From: Conoideocrella luteorostrata
Taxonomy: Eukaryota > Ascomycota > Sordariomycetes > Hypocreales > Clavicipitaceae
NCBI GenBank assembly: GCA_032433595.1
Contig: JASWJB010000365.1
Span: 1-39,514 of the forward strand
Length of the DNA stretch: 39,514 bases
Direction of reading: 5' to 3'
The position numbers and the translations under genes were made by a program. The stretch's first letter is position 1. Each line of letters opens with the position of its first letter. Shown here one piece after another: positions 21,925 to 31,726 of the stretch. The notes under the pieces are model-generated. The model saw only the letters and a list, made by a program, of their open reading frames with translations. It was not told the DNA's origin and ran no database searches.

Positions 21925-23716
21925 TCACACGCCCTCTCTAGCATTTACTGCTGGCGCCCCTGTAACACTTACCCCATCATCATCCATCCGCTTCGCCCGG
22001 TGAGCAAACTCACTCGTCACAATGCCAGCGCCAATTGGCCTCGTATGTGTCTCCTTACCGCCATCGTGAAGTTCCCAGCTACCCACTCTCTCCTCTTTGC
22101 GTCCGGATTTAGAGACAGTGACGTCAGCATCACTAGCCAGTCTATCGTCGCCCCTGAAGCCAGCTGCAGCAGACTTGCCCTCTTGTCGCGACCCGCGCGT
22201 GAATCGCCAGCCGCCCAGAACGATGAACCCGGCCGTGACGCAAGCGATTATGATGAACATGAGGAGAGCACCGAGGACACCAGCTATTGGAGCTCTGATA
22301 CCTCTGGAAGATGAGTCACCCCAGCCGTCACCGTCATCGCCATCGATATTTGGATCAAGGCAAAACGACGACGTCGTTGCTGGATTACAAATCTTGCACC
22401 AATCGCTCACAGTCCTGCCAATATCATTCATCTTTCTAAAAAAAGCGTCAAAAGACATAACTTGTCCGTCAAATCCGGAACCGAAGAGTGGATATGGTGT
22501 GAATTGATCGGCCTCGTCGGCACTTGGTCGATAATAGAACCGAACTTGCAAGTTTTTCGCATCCGATCTGGATTGTCCGCTACCAATTAGTTCGAACACA
22601 ATGGCAGAACCGGGTTTCGGCAACTGTGAGAATGGTGCAGCAGGATTCTGTCGGGAAAACAGTTCTGCAGCAGAGAAGAACGACATCATGGGTCGGGATG
22701 ATCCGAAGATGAGGGTCATTCTATTTGTACTACCCTCTCGTCTGAAAGAGCTGAATATGTCTGTCACCTTGTTGGCCAAAGTTCGTCCTGAAATACTGTA
22801 CAGCACATTGAGAGGATCCATCTTGTCTGTGCTATTAGAGCTGATCCTTGACAGTTCGAGAGCAAAAGCATTCGCTTCGAGAGTTTTCAACTTATCATTG
22901 GCATTTGGCAGGCTTCTGTGAACGGTTTCGTTGTGCTCGTAGTGGTATTTCACAGTCTTGTATATCTCATCTGCATAGAGATACGTTGTATATGACGATG
23001 GGAACAAGCCTTGAAGGGGGCCACTCTCGAAAAGAGCCGTATAGAAATTTTGAGTCTGAGAGATCATGCTCATGGTGTTTGAGCTTTTGGATAGATTCTG
23101 CCTCATCTCCTCTCGCCATGCGATACACTCCTCATCGCCTTGGATACTTTGTAATAGTTAGTATCTTCCTGAAAAATTATTCACTTGTATAGGACTAGAT
23201 TTGTGGTGCATACACGATAGAGTCGCTGTCAGCGTTGGAGAACGTCAAGACTTTGGCATATTGGTATCCATTCAATGGGTAGTCCGTAGCATTGGAACCT
23301 TGATCATAATTGTGAGCCAAGGGATCGCTGCTGTTAACAGCTTTTGGAGGATAAAGTCCCTGCATGAATGCTGTAGCACTGTTTACAAGCCCGCTGTTTG
23401 TTCCAGCCATAATTTTGAGATTGGTATTATCGACTGTGTCGATTGATATGGACTGTATGGGAGCCGCTTCGGTGCTGTTTGGTGTTGTGCCATTGCCGTA
23501 GCCGCCTTTCAAGTATCGGTTTCGAAATGCGGTTCCTTGCCGCAGCATCTGCTGGGCGCCGATAGGTGTTAGGATGGATCGACCGCCGTTTTGGCTTGGC
23601 GTTGTCTCTCCATGGTTAACAAATGCAACGGCGGCTAGCACCTGGGGGTTGGATACTTGAGCTGAGACTGAGGACGACAAGGCGCTCAAAATAACGAGAC
23701 TCGGAGTTGCAAGCAT
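21925..23716 (-). CDS. Histidine-acid-phosphatase-like membrane protein, catalytic motifs degenerate
   Basis: The fold family is branch-2 histidine phosphatase, but this copy looks catalytically dead. The model has two exons, 23716-23214 and 23146-21925, around a 67-bp intron (GTATGC...ACAAAG, branch CTAAC), giving 574 residues. Splicing removes an in-frame TAG at 23195-23197. Residues 1-19 form a signal peptide. The RHGxRxP site reads NHGETTP at 34-40, keeping His35 but losing both arginines. The region of the second (HD) motif reads FGSSRPMMSFF at about 315-325, without the His-Asp pair. Several N-glycosylation sequons precede a transmembrane helix at about 454-479, followed by a roughly 95-residue cytosolic tail. 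The open frame and good splice sites argue against a decaying pseudogene. A sensor, adhesin or cell-wall role is possible but unproven. Confidence 0.85.
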
Positions 23717-24732
23717 GGTGAACCAGGTGCCGTCGGGCAGCCAACTAGGAAGTATCGAAGTCTAGTCTAAGGGATAGGGAACTGGCCTTGATTCCACTCA
23801 CGAAGCCGGTGGCAAAATGCCTAAAATTGGCTGCAAAGAATGAAGTTGGCCGGAAAGCAACCAGTCCTTGGTGTCAGCCGTTAGGATGTCGGTAAAGGAA
23901 GGGAGAGACAGAAACTCTGCTGCCATATCAACCACGATGGCTGGGGCTGAGGGTTTTGTGTGTCCAGCTCTGCCTGCAAGAGGTACCATCGCCCCCGAGG
24001 TATGATAGCTCCAATCCTAAGCATATTTGAGCTGATTTGGTTGGCTTGACAAGCCCATAGTGCCAAATAGCGAGTGGTGTGGATGGTGAGATGAGGGGCT
24101 CGACAACGCTGGTGCGGGGCATCAGCTGGTGACAGCAGAAATCGTGATGGCTAACTAGCGTGCGGGCGCTCGTGCGGGCTAGCCAGCCTCTTCCTCCAGT
24201 CTCAAATGTAATGTCCGGGTTGTCCGAGCTTCGTATGCCGCAAGCGGCCAAATCATGCGTTTCCTGTCCCGAGTGAAAATATCCATTTGAGCTTGAACCT
24301 GAAGTTTTCCCTATATAATCTGACCTCTGCATCATACCATAGGCACAGAGCAGTTAGACTGAACTTATGTTTTGTGATAAGCACAGATCCCTCAGTTTCT
24401 GCACGGCTGGAGACAACAACTTGAGACCGTTAAGTGTTAAGTCTTGGGGACATTCTTGTGTGTTTGTCTTGACCTTAACCATTGCCTTTACCGTTTGATG
24501 CTGTGAAGGGAGAATATCACTTGCTGAAGAGGTTCAAAGAGCACAAAACCCTCGATCCATAACTCTAGCCCCGCAGAATTCGACAAAATGAATCGCAACA
24601 GAGGGGCTAGAATCCTCACTGGCGGAATGGAATGGCATAAAGCCTCTATCACGTATTTAATTGACTAGCTGATTTACATCCTCGACGTTACTCCAACATG
24701 GCGACTATATCCACCACGTACAGCAAAAAGAA
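23717..24732. other. Intergenic region, phosphatase-like gene promoter to tRNA-Gln
   Basis: This is about 1 kb. It must hold the promoter of the phosphatase-like gene. The longest minus-strand open frame (23928-24335) has no protein-like features. No other gene is supported. Confidence 0.6.
24725..24729 (-). terminator. Pol III T5 terminator of tRNA-Gln
   Basis: A run of five T on minus begins three bases past the tRNA discriminator base, the usual place for RNA polymerase III termination. Confidence 0.8.
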
Positions 24733-24804
24733 AGGTTCCAGGGGGAGTCGAACCCTCGCTGGCGGAATCAGAATCCGCAGTCATAACCGTTAGACCATGG
24801 AACC
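24733..24804 (-). tRNA. tRNA-Gln (anticodon CUG)
   Basis: Read on minus, GGTTCCA at 24804-24798 pairs perfectly with TGGAACC at 24740-24734 as the 7-bp acceptor stem, with discriminator T at 24733. The A box TGGTCTAACGG and B box GGTTCGACTCC are near consensus. The anticodon stem GCGGA/TCCGC closes loop TTCTGAT, so the anticodon is CTG (24771-24769), reading CAG. There is no intron. A pol III T5 terminator follows at 24729-24725. Confidence 0.96.
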
Positions 24805-26300
24805 TGCTGAAGCGGTGATCCACTTCACATGGTGGGTTATTCGATGGTGATCGGCCGATTTAATTTTATTTATATTGATTCTGAACACATATCTTGTCGC
24901 CCTTCTAGGAATTCTCGACATAAAATAAAGCAACGTCTCGGCCCGTCTGTGTATCGTGCTGATGAAAATTTAAAAATTGAACTGTACGTGGATGAGAGGT
25001 GTAAAGATACATTGTGAGACAGCCTGGTCAATGTGATATGAATTGCGACCTGCATAGTGCCAAATCCGACCAATCGCGAGCAGCCATGGAGCATCATTGC
25101 CGTAATCTGTCGCTTGCTTCAGCAGACTTTCTGGTCATTGTCGGCTTAGATGACGAGTCACGCTGCCAAATACTCTGAGGTGTGGATGGACACTCCGGGA
25201 TGAACGTGTGTGATGGCGGTTCAATTCCAACGAGAAGATGCCAGTTAGCGATGACTTGTCGTCGCGGACGTCGTGATCTGCATGACGTGACTCTTATCAG
25301 AGCAGTGGGAACAGATTCTTCCCTGAGCAAGGGCTACTTCAAGCATCTCTCGTAAGATCAACTGAGGCTCTTCCAACGACTGAGTTGGTACTGTCGTAGC
25401 AATCTCGTTGCGGTAAAAATCCTGCGAGGGCTTCAAAGACTTTCTAAGATTTGGGAATATGCCCTGATGGGCATCAAGTGCGGATTATCGAGAGATACAT
25501 AATCTTGGAGCACCTGATATCTTATCAATCAATCTAGCAGTTGTAGCGAGATCTGTCAGGGGGGGCTGTGATGTGGCGCAGGGATAATTTCCACCCTGTT
25601 GTATCACCACCATCACTTCAACAGAATTTCACAGTCGCTGAGACAAGACCGGTGGCGATTAGTCAAAATTGGCCATTAGATGATATACTGCTACGGATTA
25701 ATTCTCTGAGGAATTGGAACACTCCAATGGCAGCCATGAGAAAGTGAAGCCGTCTGTTGGGTTCCCCTAGATGATTTAGGAGAGCATTAAATTGTCCATG
25801 ACGTGCGTACTGTCAGTGTTAAAACCTGCCAGAAATTCCATATAAAATAATTCAGTTCAATTCATTCATCCATTGGGTAAAATTTTTTTTAACGATGCAA
25901 ACAATAGAGCAGTTTTCTCTCATGTCCAACAGGGATGTAAGTAAGTAAAATAAGTAGCATCTTCTGAACGCGATTTTAAAAGCGAGTAACTCCGACGAGC
26001 GCTTGGCTCCTACCTCAAGATCATCATGCCGCGCAATCTGGGATTGGACGAGAGCGGGGCGAGGATCTCGTAGAGTGCTAGAGCTGGCATTCGTCACAAC
26101 GCCTACTGAGACTGCTGAAGCACGCTCACTAATAGGGGCTGCTAGCGGGTCACAGTACTTAAGCAGTACAACGACGACCCGCACTTGAGCTGCCAGGCGA
26201 CCGGCTCAACTTTTCCCTCCGCATTGACTTAAGTGGCATGATCACTTTTAGCGTCAACTGAAGTACATCTGTACCCAAATAGCAAGAAAAAATACTCCGC

Positions 26301-26330
26301 AGTACTACCCAGTACTACTCAGTACTTCCT
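26301..26330. repeat. Three phased 10-bp AGTACT repeats
   Basis: Three consecutive decamers read AGTACTACCC, AGTACTACTC and AGTACTTCCT. Each begins with the palindrome AGTACT, so the palindromes are exactly one helical turn apart. The array lies about 480-510 bp before the demethylase start codon. Confidence 0.8.
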
Positions 26331-26629
26331 AGAAGCGCATGGACGACCCGTCAGACAGGTCAACTGGCGTCTTCTCGCTGTACCTTCCAAGCTTGTCTCC
26401 TGCTCTGCCCTGCCGCCAACTCACATGGCTCCTGCACTCTCCCTTGTCCCGCATCCAGCCAGCATGGGCCAGCGCTGAGCCCATCGGCAAACCACTTGCA
26501 CTACCCCCGAACCTGCAAAGTCAAAGTTGCCAATGAGAGGCGGCTTCAGAACTGTGACCTGCGAACTGGCACCTGCGCACCCAGCCAGACCAGACTGAGT
26601 CTTCCGTCTCATCCCACGTCGTGCGAACA

Positions 26630-26653
26630 GCTACCGCTGCCGCTACCGCTGCC
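26630..26653. repeat. 12-bp tandem repeat, two copies
   Basis: GCTACCGCTGCC is repeated twice head to tail, with a partial third copy, in the probable 5' leader of the demethylase gene. Confidence 0.7.
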
Positions 26654-26783
26654 GCTACACTCACGCTCTCCTCCCCTGCGCCGCTCCAGCTGTCACCTTT
26701 GTGCTCCCACAAACTAATTTTCCGCATCTTTCGTTTACTGCGGTACTATTAGGCTTGAACTGTCTAACCTTTCGACCGATCGC

Positions 26784-26789
26784 ATGTAG
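26784..26789 (+). promoter_or_regulatory. Start-stop upstream ORF (ATGTAG) before the KDM4-type start
   Basis: An ATG followed directly by TAG lies 19 bases before the main ATG at 26809. If retained in the mRNA, it is a minimal uORF that would stall scanning ribosomes. It could instead be the last bases of a 5'-UTR intron, because a CTAAC branch-like site lies about 20 bases upstream of the TAG. Confidence 0.4.
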
Positions 26790-26808
26790 CGACTCAGAAG
26801 CAACCACC

Positions 26809-29800
26809 ATGTCGACCGACGTCGTGAGCGCCCCAGAGCCCGTTGACCCGGGGGCAGTCCCTGGATCAAGGCCAAGCTCCGACCCATCACCAGCCGCTGC
26901 AGCAGTTGATTCCACTCTAATTCCTATACTTCCTCAAAATACCATCAATGTTGGAGACCAGATTGAGTGTGCGAAACTTGCGGCGCCGGTCTTCTTGCAC
27001 TCGCCGCCGGACAGCAACAATGCGACCAAGTCTGAAGGTAGCGACTCAGAGCTCAGCGAACTCGAAGACGAACCGACACTCGACGATGCGTCACCCGCTG
27101 CGACGCCGACTTCAGCACCAGCGCCAGTAACAGAACCTGAACCGGCATCTGCACCTGCACCTGCACCTGCACCTTCACCTGCGCCAGAACCCGTACCTGC
27201 ACCAGCTGAGCTGGCCGAAGAGGAAGAAGATATTGGAGAAGTGCTACCTGACGAATGGTCCGGAGCTGTTCCCATCTTTCGCCCGACATCCCATCAGTTC
27301 AGGGACTTCAAGAAATTCGTGGGTCCCTCTGACAATAGCTCTTCTATATAAGTATCGCTGACGTTACCTCCTGTAGATGAAAAAGGTAGACCCTTACGGC
27401 ATGAAATCTGGCATCATCAAGATTATTCCTCCGAAGGAATGGAAGGATGCCCAACCCCCCTTGGACGAACTTGTCAAACATATTCGGGTACGCGAACCCA
27501 TCAAACAAGATATAATGGGTTCCAACGGCACCTACCGCCAAGTAAATATTCTACATGGCCGATCGTACAATGTTCCACAGTGGCGGCAGCTTTGTGAACA
27601 GAGCGAGCATCAACCTCCTGCCAGGCGTGGCGAACGTCGGGCCAATGCCGAAAAGTCTAGACCGTCTCGATCGCGTCCTGCAGCTCCAAAGAGTATCAAT
27701 CCGACGACTCCCAAGAAACGCGGAAGGGGAAGGCCGGCTAAGAACAAGGGTAAAAAAGCCGATCAGACTGAGGAGCGTCCAATGACGCCAGTCTCACCAA
27801 AGCCAGAGGCTGAGGAAGAGAAGAGTGAGGATAAACCTATGAAATCAATAGAGGAGGAAATTTGTAACGAAGGAACTAAAGACGTTGAAGGGGAAACTCC
27901 TTCTGGCCGAATGGGAGGCAGAATGGGCGGAGTCAAGGCCTCCTCCAAACCAAAGACGCAGTCCGTCTCTGCTCGCCGAAAGTATAGCAGAAGAGAAGGA
28001 TCCGCCATGATTGATGAGGCAGCATTCAAAGACTTTGATTATCGGATGGACATATCAGACTTCACTCCGGAGCGCTGTGAAGAGTTGGAACGTGCATACT
28101 GGAAGACCTTGACATATGCAGCCCCGCTGTATGGTGCCGATATGATGGGTACCCTTTTCGATGACCGCACGGAAACGTGGAACCTTAACAAGCTTCCCAA
28201 CCTTCTGGATGTTCTTGGTACGAAAATTCCTGGTGTCAACACGGCCTACCTCTACTTGGGCATGTGGAAAGCTACCTTCGCTTGGCATCTGGAAGATGTG
28301 GATCTCTACAGCATTAACTATCTTCACTTTGGTGCCCCAAAGCAGTGGTACAGCATTTCCCAGGCTGATGCACGCCGCTTCGAGGGAGCCATGAAGACTG
28401 TGTGGCCTGCTGATGCCAAGGCATGCAATCAGTTTCTGAGACACAAAGGTTTTCTAATTTCCCCTCACCATTTGTTGCAGCATTATGGTATCAAGGTAAA
28501 CAAAGTCGTGTCGTACCCTGGAGAATTCGTGGTCACATATCCTTATGGCTATCACTCTGGTTACAATCTGGGCTACAATTGCGCAGAGGCAGTGAACTTT
28601 GCTCTAGACACTTGGCTTGAGATGGGCAAGATTGCCAAGAGATGCGAATGCGCTCAAGCCCAGGATAGTGTTTGGATTAACGTTCGCGAAATTGAGCGTA
28701 AACTCCGAGGCGAGGAAACTGAATACGAGGAGACTGACGAAGACGACGATGAAGATGATGATGATGAGCTGTCCGGCCTTCCCACCCCACCTGCAAGCCA
28801 CGGCGTCAAGTTCAAAGACGCAAGCAGGAAGCGGAGACGAGGTATGAACGACAAGACCCCCCGAGTCAGAGTCAAGAAGATCAAATTGCGCGTCAAGTCC
28901 AAGGCGATTCCTCCTTGCTGTCTGTGTCCGAATGATATTTCGCTGTATGATTTACTGCCCACGGACGATGGCCGTAAAGCCCACAGGGTCTGTGCCTTGT
29001 ACCTCCCTGAGACATACATTGATTCTGTGGATGATGAGGAAGTCATCTGCAATGTAGCAAATGTGCACAAGGACCGACTTAACCTTAAATGCTTGTTTTG
29101 TCGTTCCAGGCGTGGGGCATGCTTCCAATGCTCCCACAAGAAGTGTGCTAGAGGATATCATGCCACTTGTGCTGCCGCCGGAGGCGTCTTTGTTGAAGAT
29201 CAAGAGGTTCCTATATTTGACCAGCACGGCACCGAATATAAGGAACAGGCATTCGAGTTTAGCTGCCGGTTCCACCGAGCGAGACGAGATAAGAACGCTA
29301 ATAGCGAAACCCTAGAGACCGAACCACGCATCCGAGATGCAGCCAAGCAACGTAAAGTGGGCGATATGTGCCAAATACAGTATCTCAAAGGCGACATCTT
29401 TGCTGGCGTCGTGGTGGAGAATCGGGAGCACGAGGAAACCCTGCTCGTTGATATTCTCCCTCACGGGGATCGTCTGGAGGTGGAGTGGAAATGGTTGATT
29501 CTACCTGATCCATCTGACTATCATTTGCCAAAGGCTTCCCCCAAAGCCTTGCCTATGCCAGTTTCACGAAAGGCCAAGGATGAGCTCAAAGCGAAGAGAC
29601 TACGGGATGATAAGCCGAAAAAGGATGACGTTTTTGCCGAAGGATACACATGGGCAGAATATGAATCTCAGGAGGTGCAAAACAAGGACCAGGTTAAAGT
29701 CGATTTGGCGAAATCAGATCAGATGTGGTTTTACCTTGGGAAGGCCTCAACCGAGGCCAGAGCGCAGTATACCGAAGACCCTGCTGAGCAACGCCATAAT

Positions 29801-31082
29801 CCAAAGAGCAACTATTTGGATTCCATTCCCAAGCCCCCCAAGCCAGCTCCTGTGCCTAGACTTGCGTATCACCACCAGTCATATATCGACAAAGCTGTGG
29901 CTTACTCTTACAATCTTGCAGCGAATCATACCGCAGCAAATGTGGCTAAGAAGCCCGTTTCGTTTGAAAAGCCTTATGTATACAAACCTAAAAAGCCTAC
30001 TAGTGTCGAATTCACAAAGCTTACGACACCTACGACGTTTACGAAGCAGCATTCTAAGCCTTATATTCCACCCTCAGCCAGGCCGGTTCCCGCATTCCAC
30101 AATTACACTCAACATTCTTCAACTTTTTCAAAGCCGAGAATACATCTGAATCAGCAAATGGCCGCCAATCCGATCCGGGTAGCCCATCATCAGCCAATAC
30201 CACAGGCTAATCAATTTCCTCGCCAACCTGTCAGTGGGCCAGTGGGCCAGCAGAACAAGCCCATATGGCAAATTCACTCTTCAGTGTACCAAAAGTATCC
30301 ATTCTTCCATGTGAACCGTAATCGGTAAGAGACATTTTCCCTGCATATGGTAAGTTATGTCCGCTAACGAACTTGTTAGTGACCCTTCAAAATATCGAAC
30401 ACCATACTCACCACACGGCGGATTTACCAACGGATATGAAGGCGACCTGAGAGCGCATTTGATGGTGAATAAACCTAACATAACGGCACAATTCGGTGCG
30501 GGCCCAATACCAGCAGGTCCAGGATCTGTACAGCAGACTGCTCCTCCAACAGCACCGAAGACCATGCCAGCACCAGCGACAAAGTCTTTCAAGGTTGGAC
30601 TTCCTGCCGCTTTCACTCTTTCGCTACAATCGACTAAGTCAGTCACACAGGTTCCGGCAAAGGCTCCGACAAAGGTTCCGGCAAGGATTCCAGTGAAGGT
30701 TCCGGTTAAGGTCTCTCCAGTGCCACTTCCTGCTCACGTTGTGGCTGCCATGGCAAAAACGTCACAACCGATCTCGAATCCTAGACCAGGCCCAAGTGCA
30801 ACAGCAACTACCAGTCTCAAGGTCGCGACAACTGGCGAATCACAGCAAGCTACGGGAAGTTCAAAACCAGTGCAACCTTTTCATGCGGCTCCAGAGATGT
30901 CGAATAATTCATCAGAAAGCGGACCACCTCTGAGAGCAGCAAATGGTTCCGACGACGCCCAGCTACCCAGACCACAGATTGTGCAAGAGTTTGCTGACGT
31001 ACCGGGATCTGAATCAATGCAATTTATGGATAGGATGATACAAAATTTGCGGAGGGCGTCAATGAATGGGGAGGGCAATTAA
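26809..31082 (+). CDS. kdmA: KDM4/JMJD2-type JmjC histone demethylase with extended PHD finger
   Basis: KDM4 enzymes are Fe(II)/2-oxoglutarate oxygenases that remove methyl groups from histone H3 Lys9 and/or Lys36. The model has three exons, 26809-27318, 27377-30324 and 30380-31082, with introns of 58 and 55 bp, giving 1386 residues. The ATG has a strong context (ACCACCATGTCG). JmjN starts at about residue 154 (VPIFRPT) and crosses the first intron. JmjC keeps the iron ligands His474 and Glu476 (AWHLEDVDLY) and His563 (YPYGYHSGYN), and the Asn and Lys in SINYLHFGAPKQWY, so it should be active. An extended PHD (CCLCPND to FSCRFHRARR) spans about 684-803. A Tudor-like segment follows (KVGDMCQIQYLKGDIFAGV). 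The C-terminal third is Pro-rich. The symbol follows the Aspergillus KdmA ortholog group and is an inference. Confidence 0.92.
27151..27180 (+). repeat. GCACCT hexamer repeat encoding Ala-Pro
   Basis: Near-perfect copies of GCACCT encode an APAPAP stretch in the acidic, probably disordered N-terminal leader of the demethylase, before JmjN. Confidence 0.8.
30651..30713 (+). repeat. Degenerate 12-bp minisatellite encoding (V/A/I)P-x-(K/R) units
   Basis: Five adjacent 12-base units, the first GTTCCGGCAAAG, encode VPAK, APTK, VPAR, IPVK and VPVK from about residue 1244 of the demethylase. The regular spacing of Lys/Arg every fourth residue suggests a basic linker or docking segment created by local expansion. 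Confidence 0.75.
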
Positions 31083-31726
31083 GTCACTGTGCATGGACTT
31101 GTAAAAAATAATGCATGGGAGCAGATTTATCTCTGTATTTCGGGTGGGTTCGAAATGCCAGACCAGTCCTTCTTTGCGGCAGAATCACGGGAAACGAAGA
31201 CGAAAGGGAGTGATTTTAACAACGCGGCGTTGATACAGAATTGGCGTTTCATGGAATGACTAGCTGCTCACTATATGTGAGTCAAGCGATGGTGTTAAAG
31301 GAAGGGATAAGAGACGAATCTTGCACAATAGTGAAGGAGTGAGGGTTGCGGAGTAAGGCAGGATCAGATTTGTATGAATCATGTATTATACCAGCTTGTC
31401 ATTTAACTTTGGCAGCGCAATAGGGATACTAGAGCCGTAGCAGCATTTGACAGACGGGAGACAACCTGTTATTAAGACTGTTAAAGATGCGACATTGACC
31501 TTAAACTTTGTTTGATGGTTGTTTGCTCCTGCATTGACTCAGCTGCAAGCCAGCCGGCAGGACTGTCAACGTTCCCCAGGCAGGGTCAGCGCAGCCTGTG
31601 GACCGTCCTCGAGTTGTTTGAGTGAATGTGCAGCAATTGACTTTGCATCCTGCCCGCCTAGGTAGAGCAGACAATTCTTTCTCTCGTCCCCGGCCCTACC
31701 TTTCTTGCCCGTACGAGCTGGAACAC
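31083..31726. other. Intergenic region, KDM4-type gene to kinase
   Basis: These 644 bp hold the demethylase 3' end and the kinase promoter. The variant TGCGGAGTA of the recurring 9-mer lies at 31347-31355. No additional gene is supported. Confidence 0.6.

Larger units (their letters stand above)
24805..26808. promoter_or_regulatory. 2-kb region upstream of the KDM4-type gene
   Basis: No gene is supported here. The right part is the likely promoter and leader of the demethylase. It contains four AGTACT palindromes (one at 26154-26159, three phased at 26301-26330), a real-ATG 65-codon open frame at 26339-26536, a 12-bp tandem repeat GCTACCGCTGCC at 26630-26653, and an ATGTAG start-stop pair at 26784-26789. 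A CTAAC at about 26764-26768 followed by TAG at 26787-26789 could instead mark the end of a 5'-UTR intron. Confidence 0.55.

Noticed and set aside
23195..23197. In-frame TAG in the phosphatase-like gene, as a nonsense mutation
   Set aside because: It lies inside a 67-bp intron with a good donor, branch site and acceptor; splicing restores the frame in phase.
25211..25231. Possible tRNA B box (GGTTCAATTCC)
   Set aside because: The flanking bases do not form a T stem, and no A box or acceptor stem is found at the right distance.
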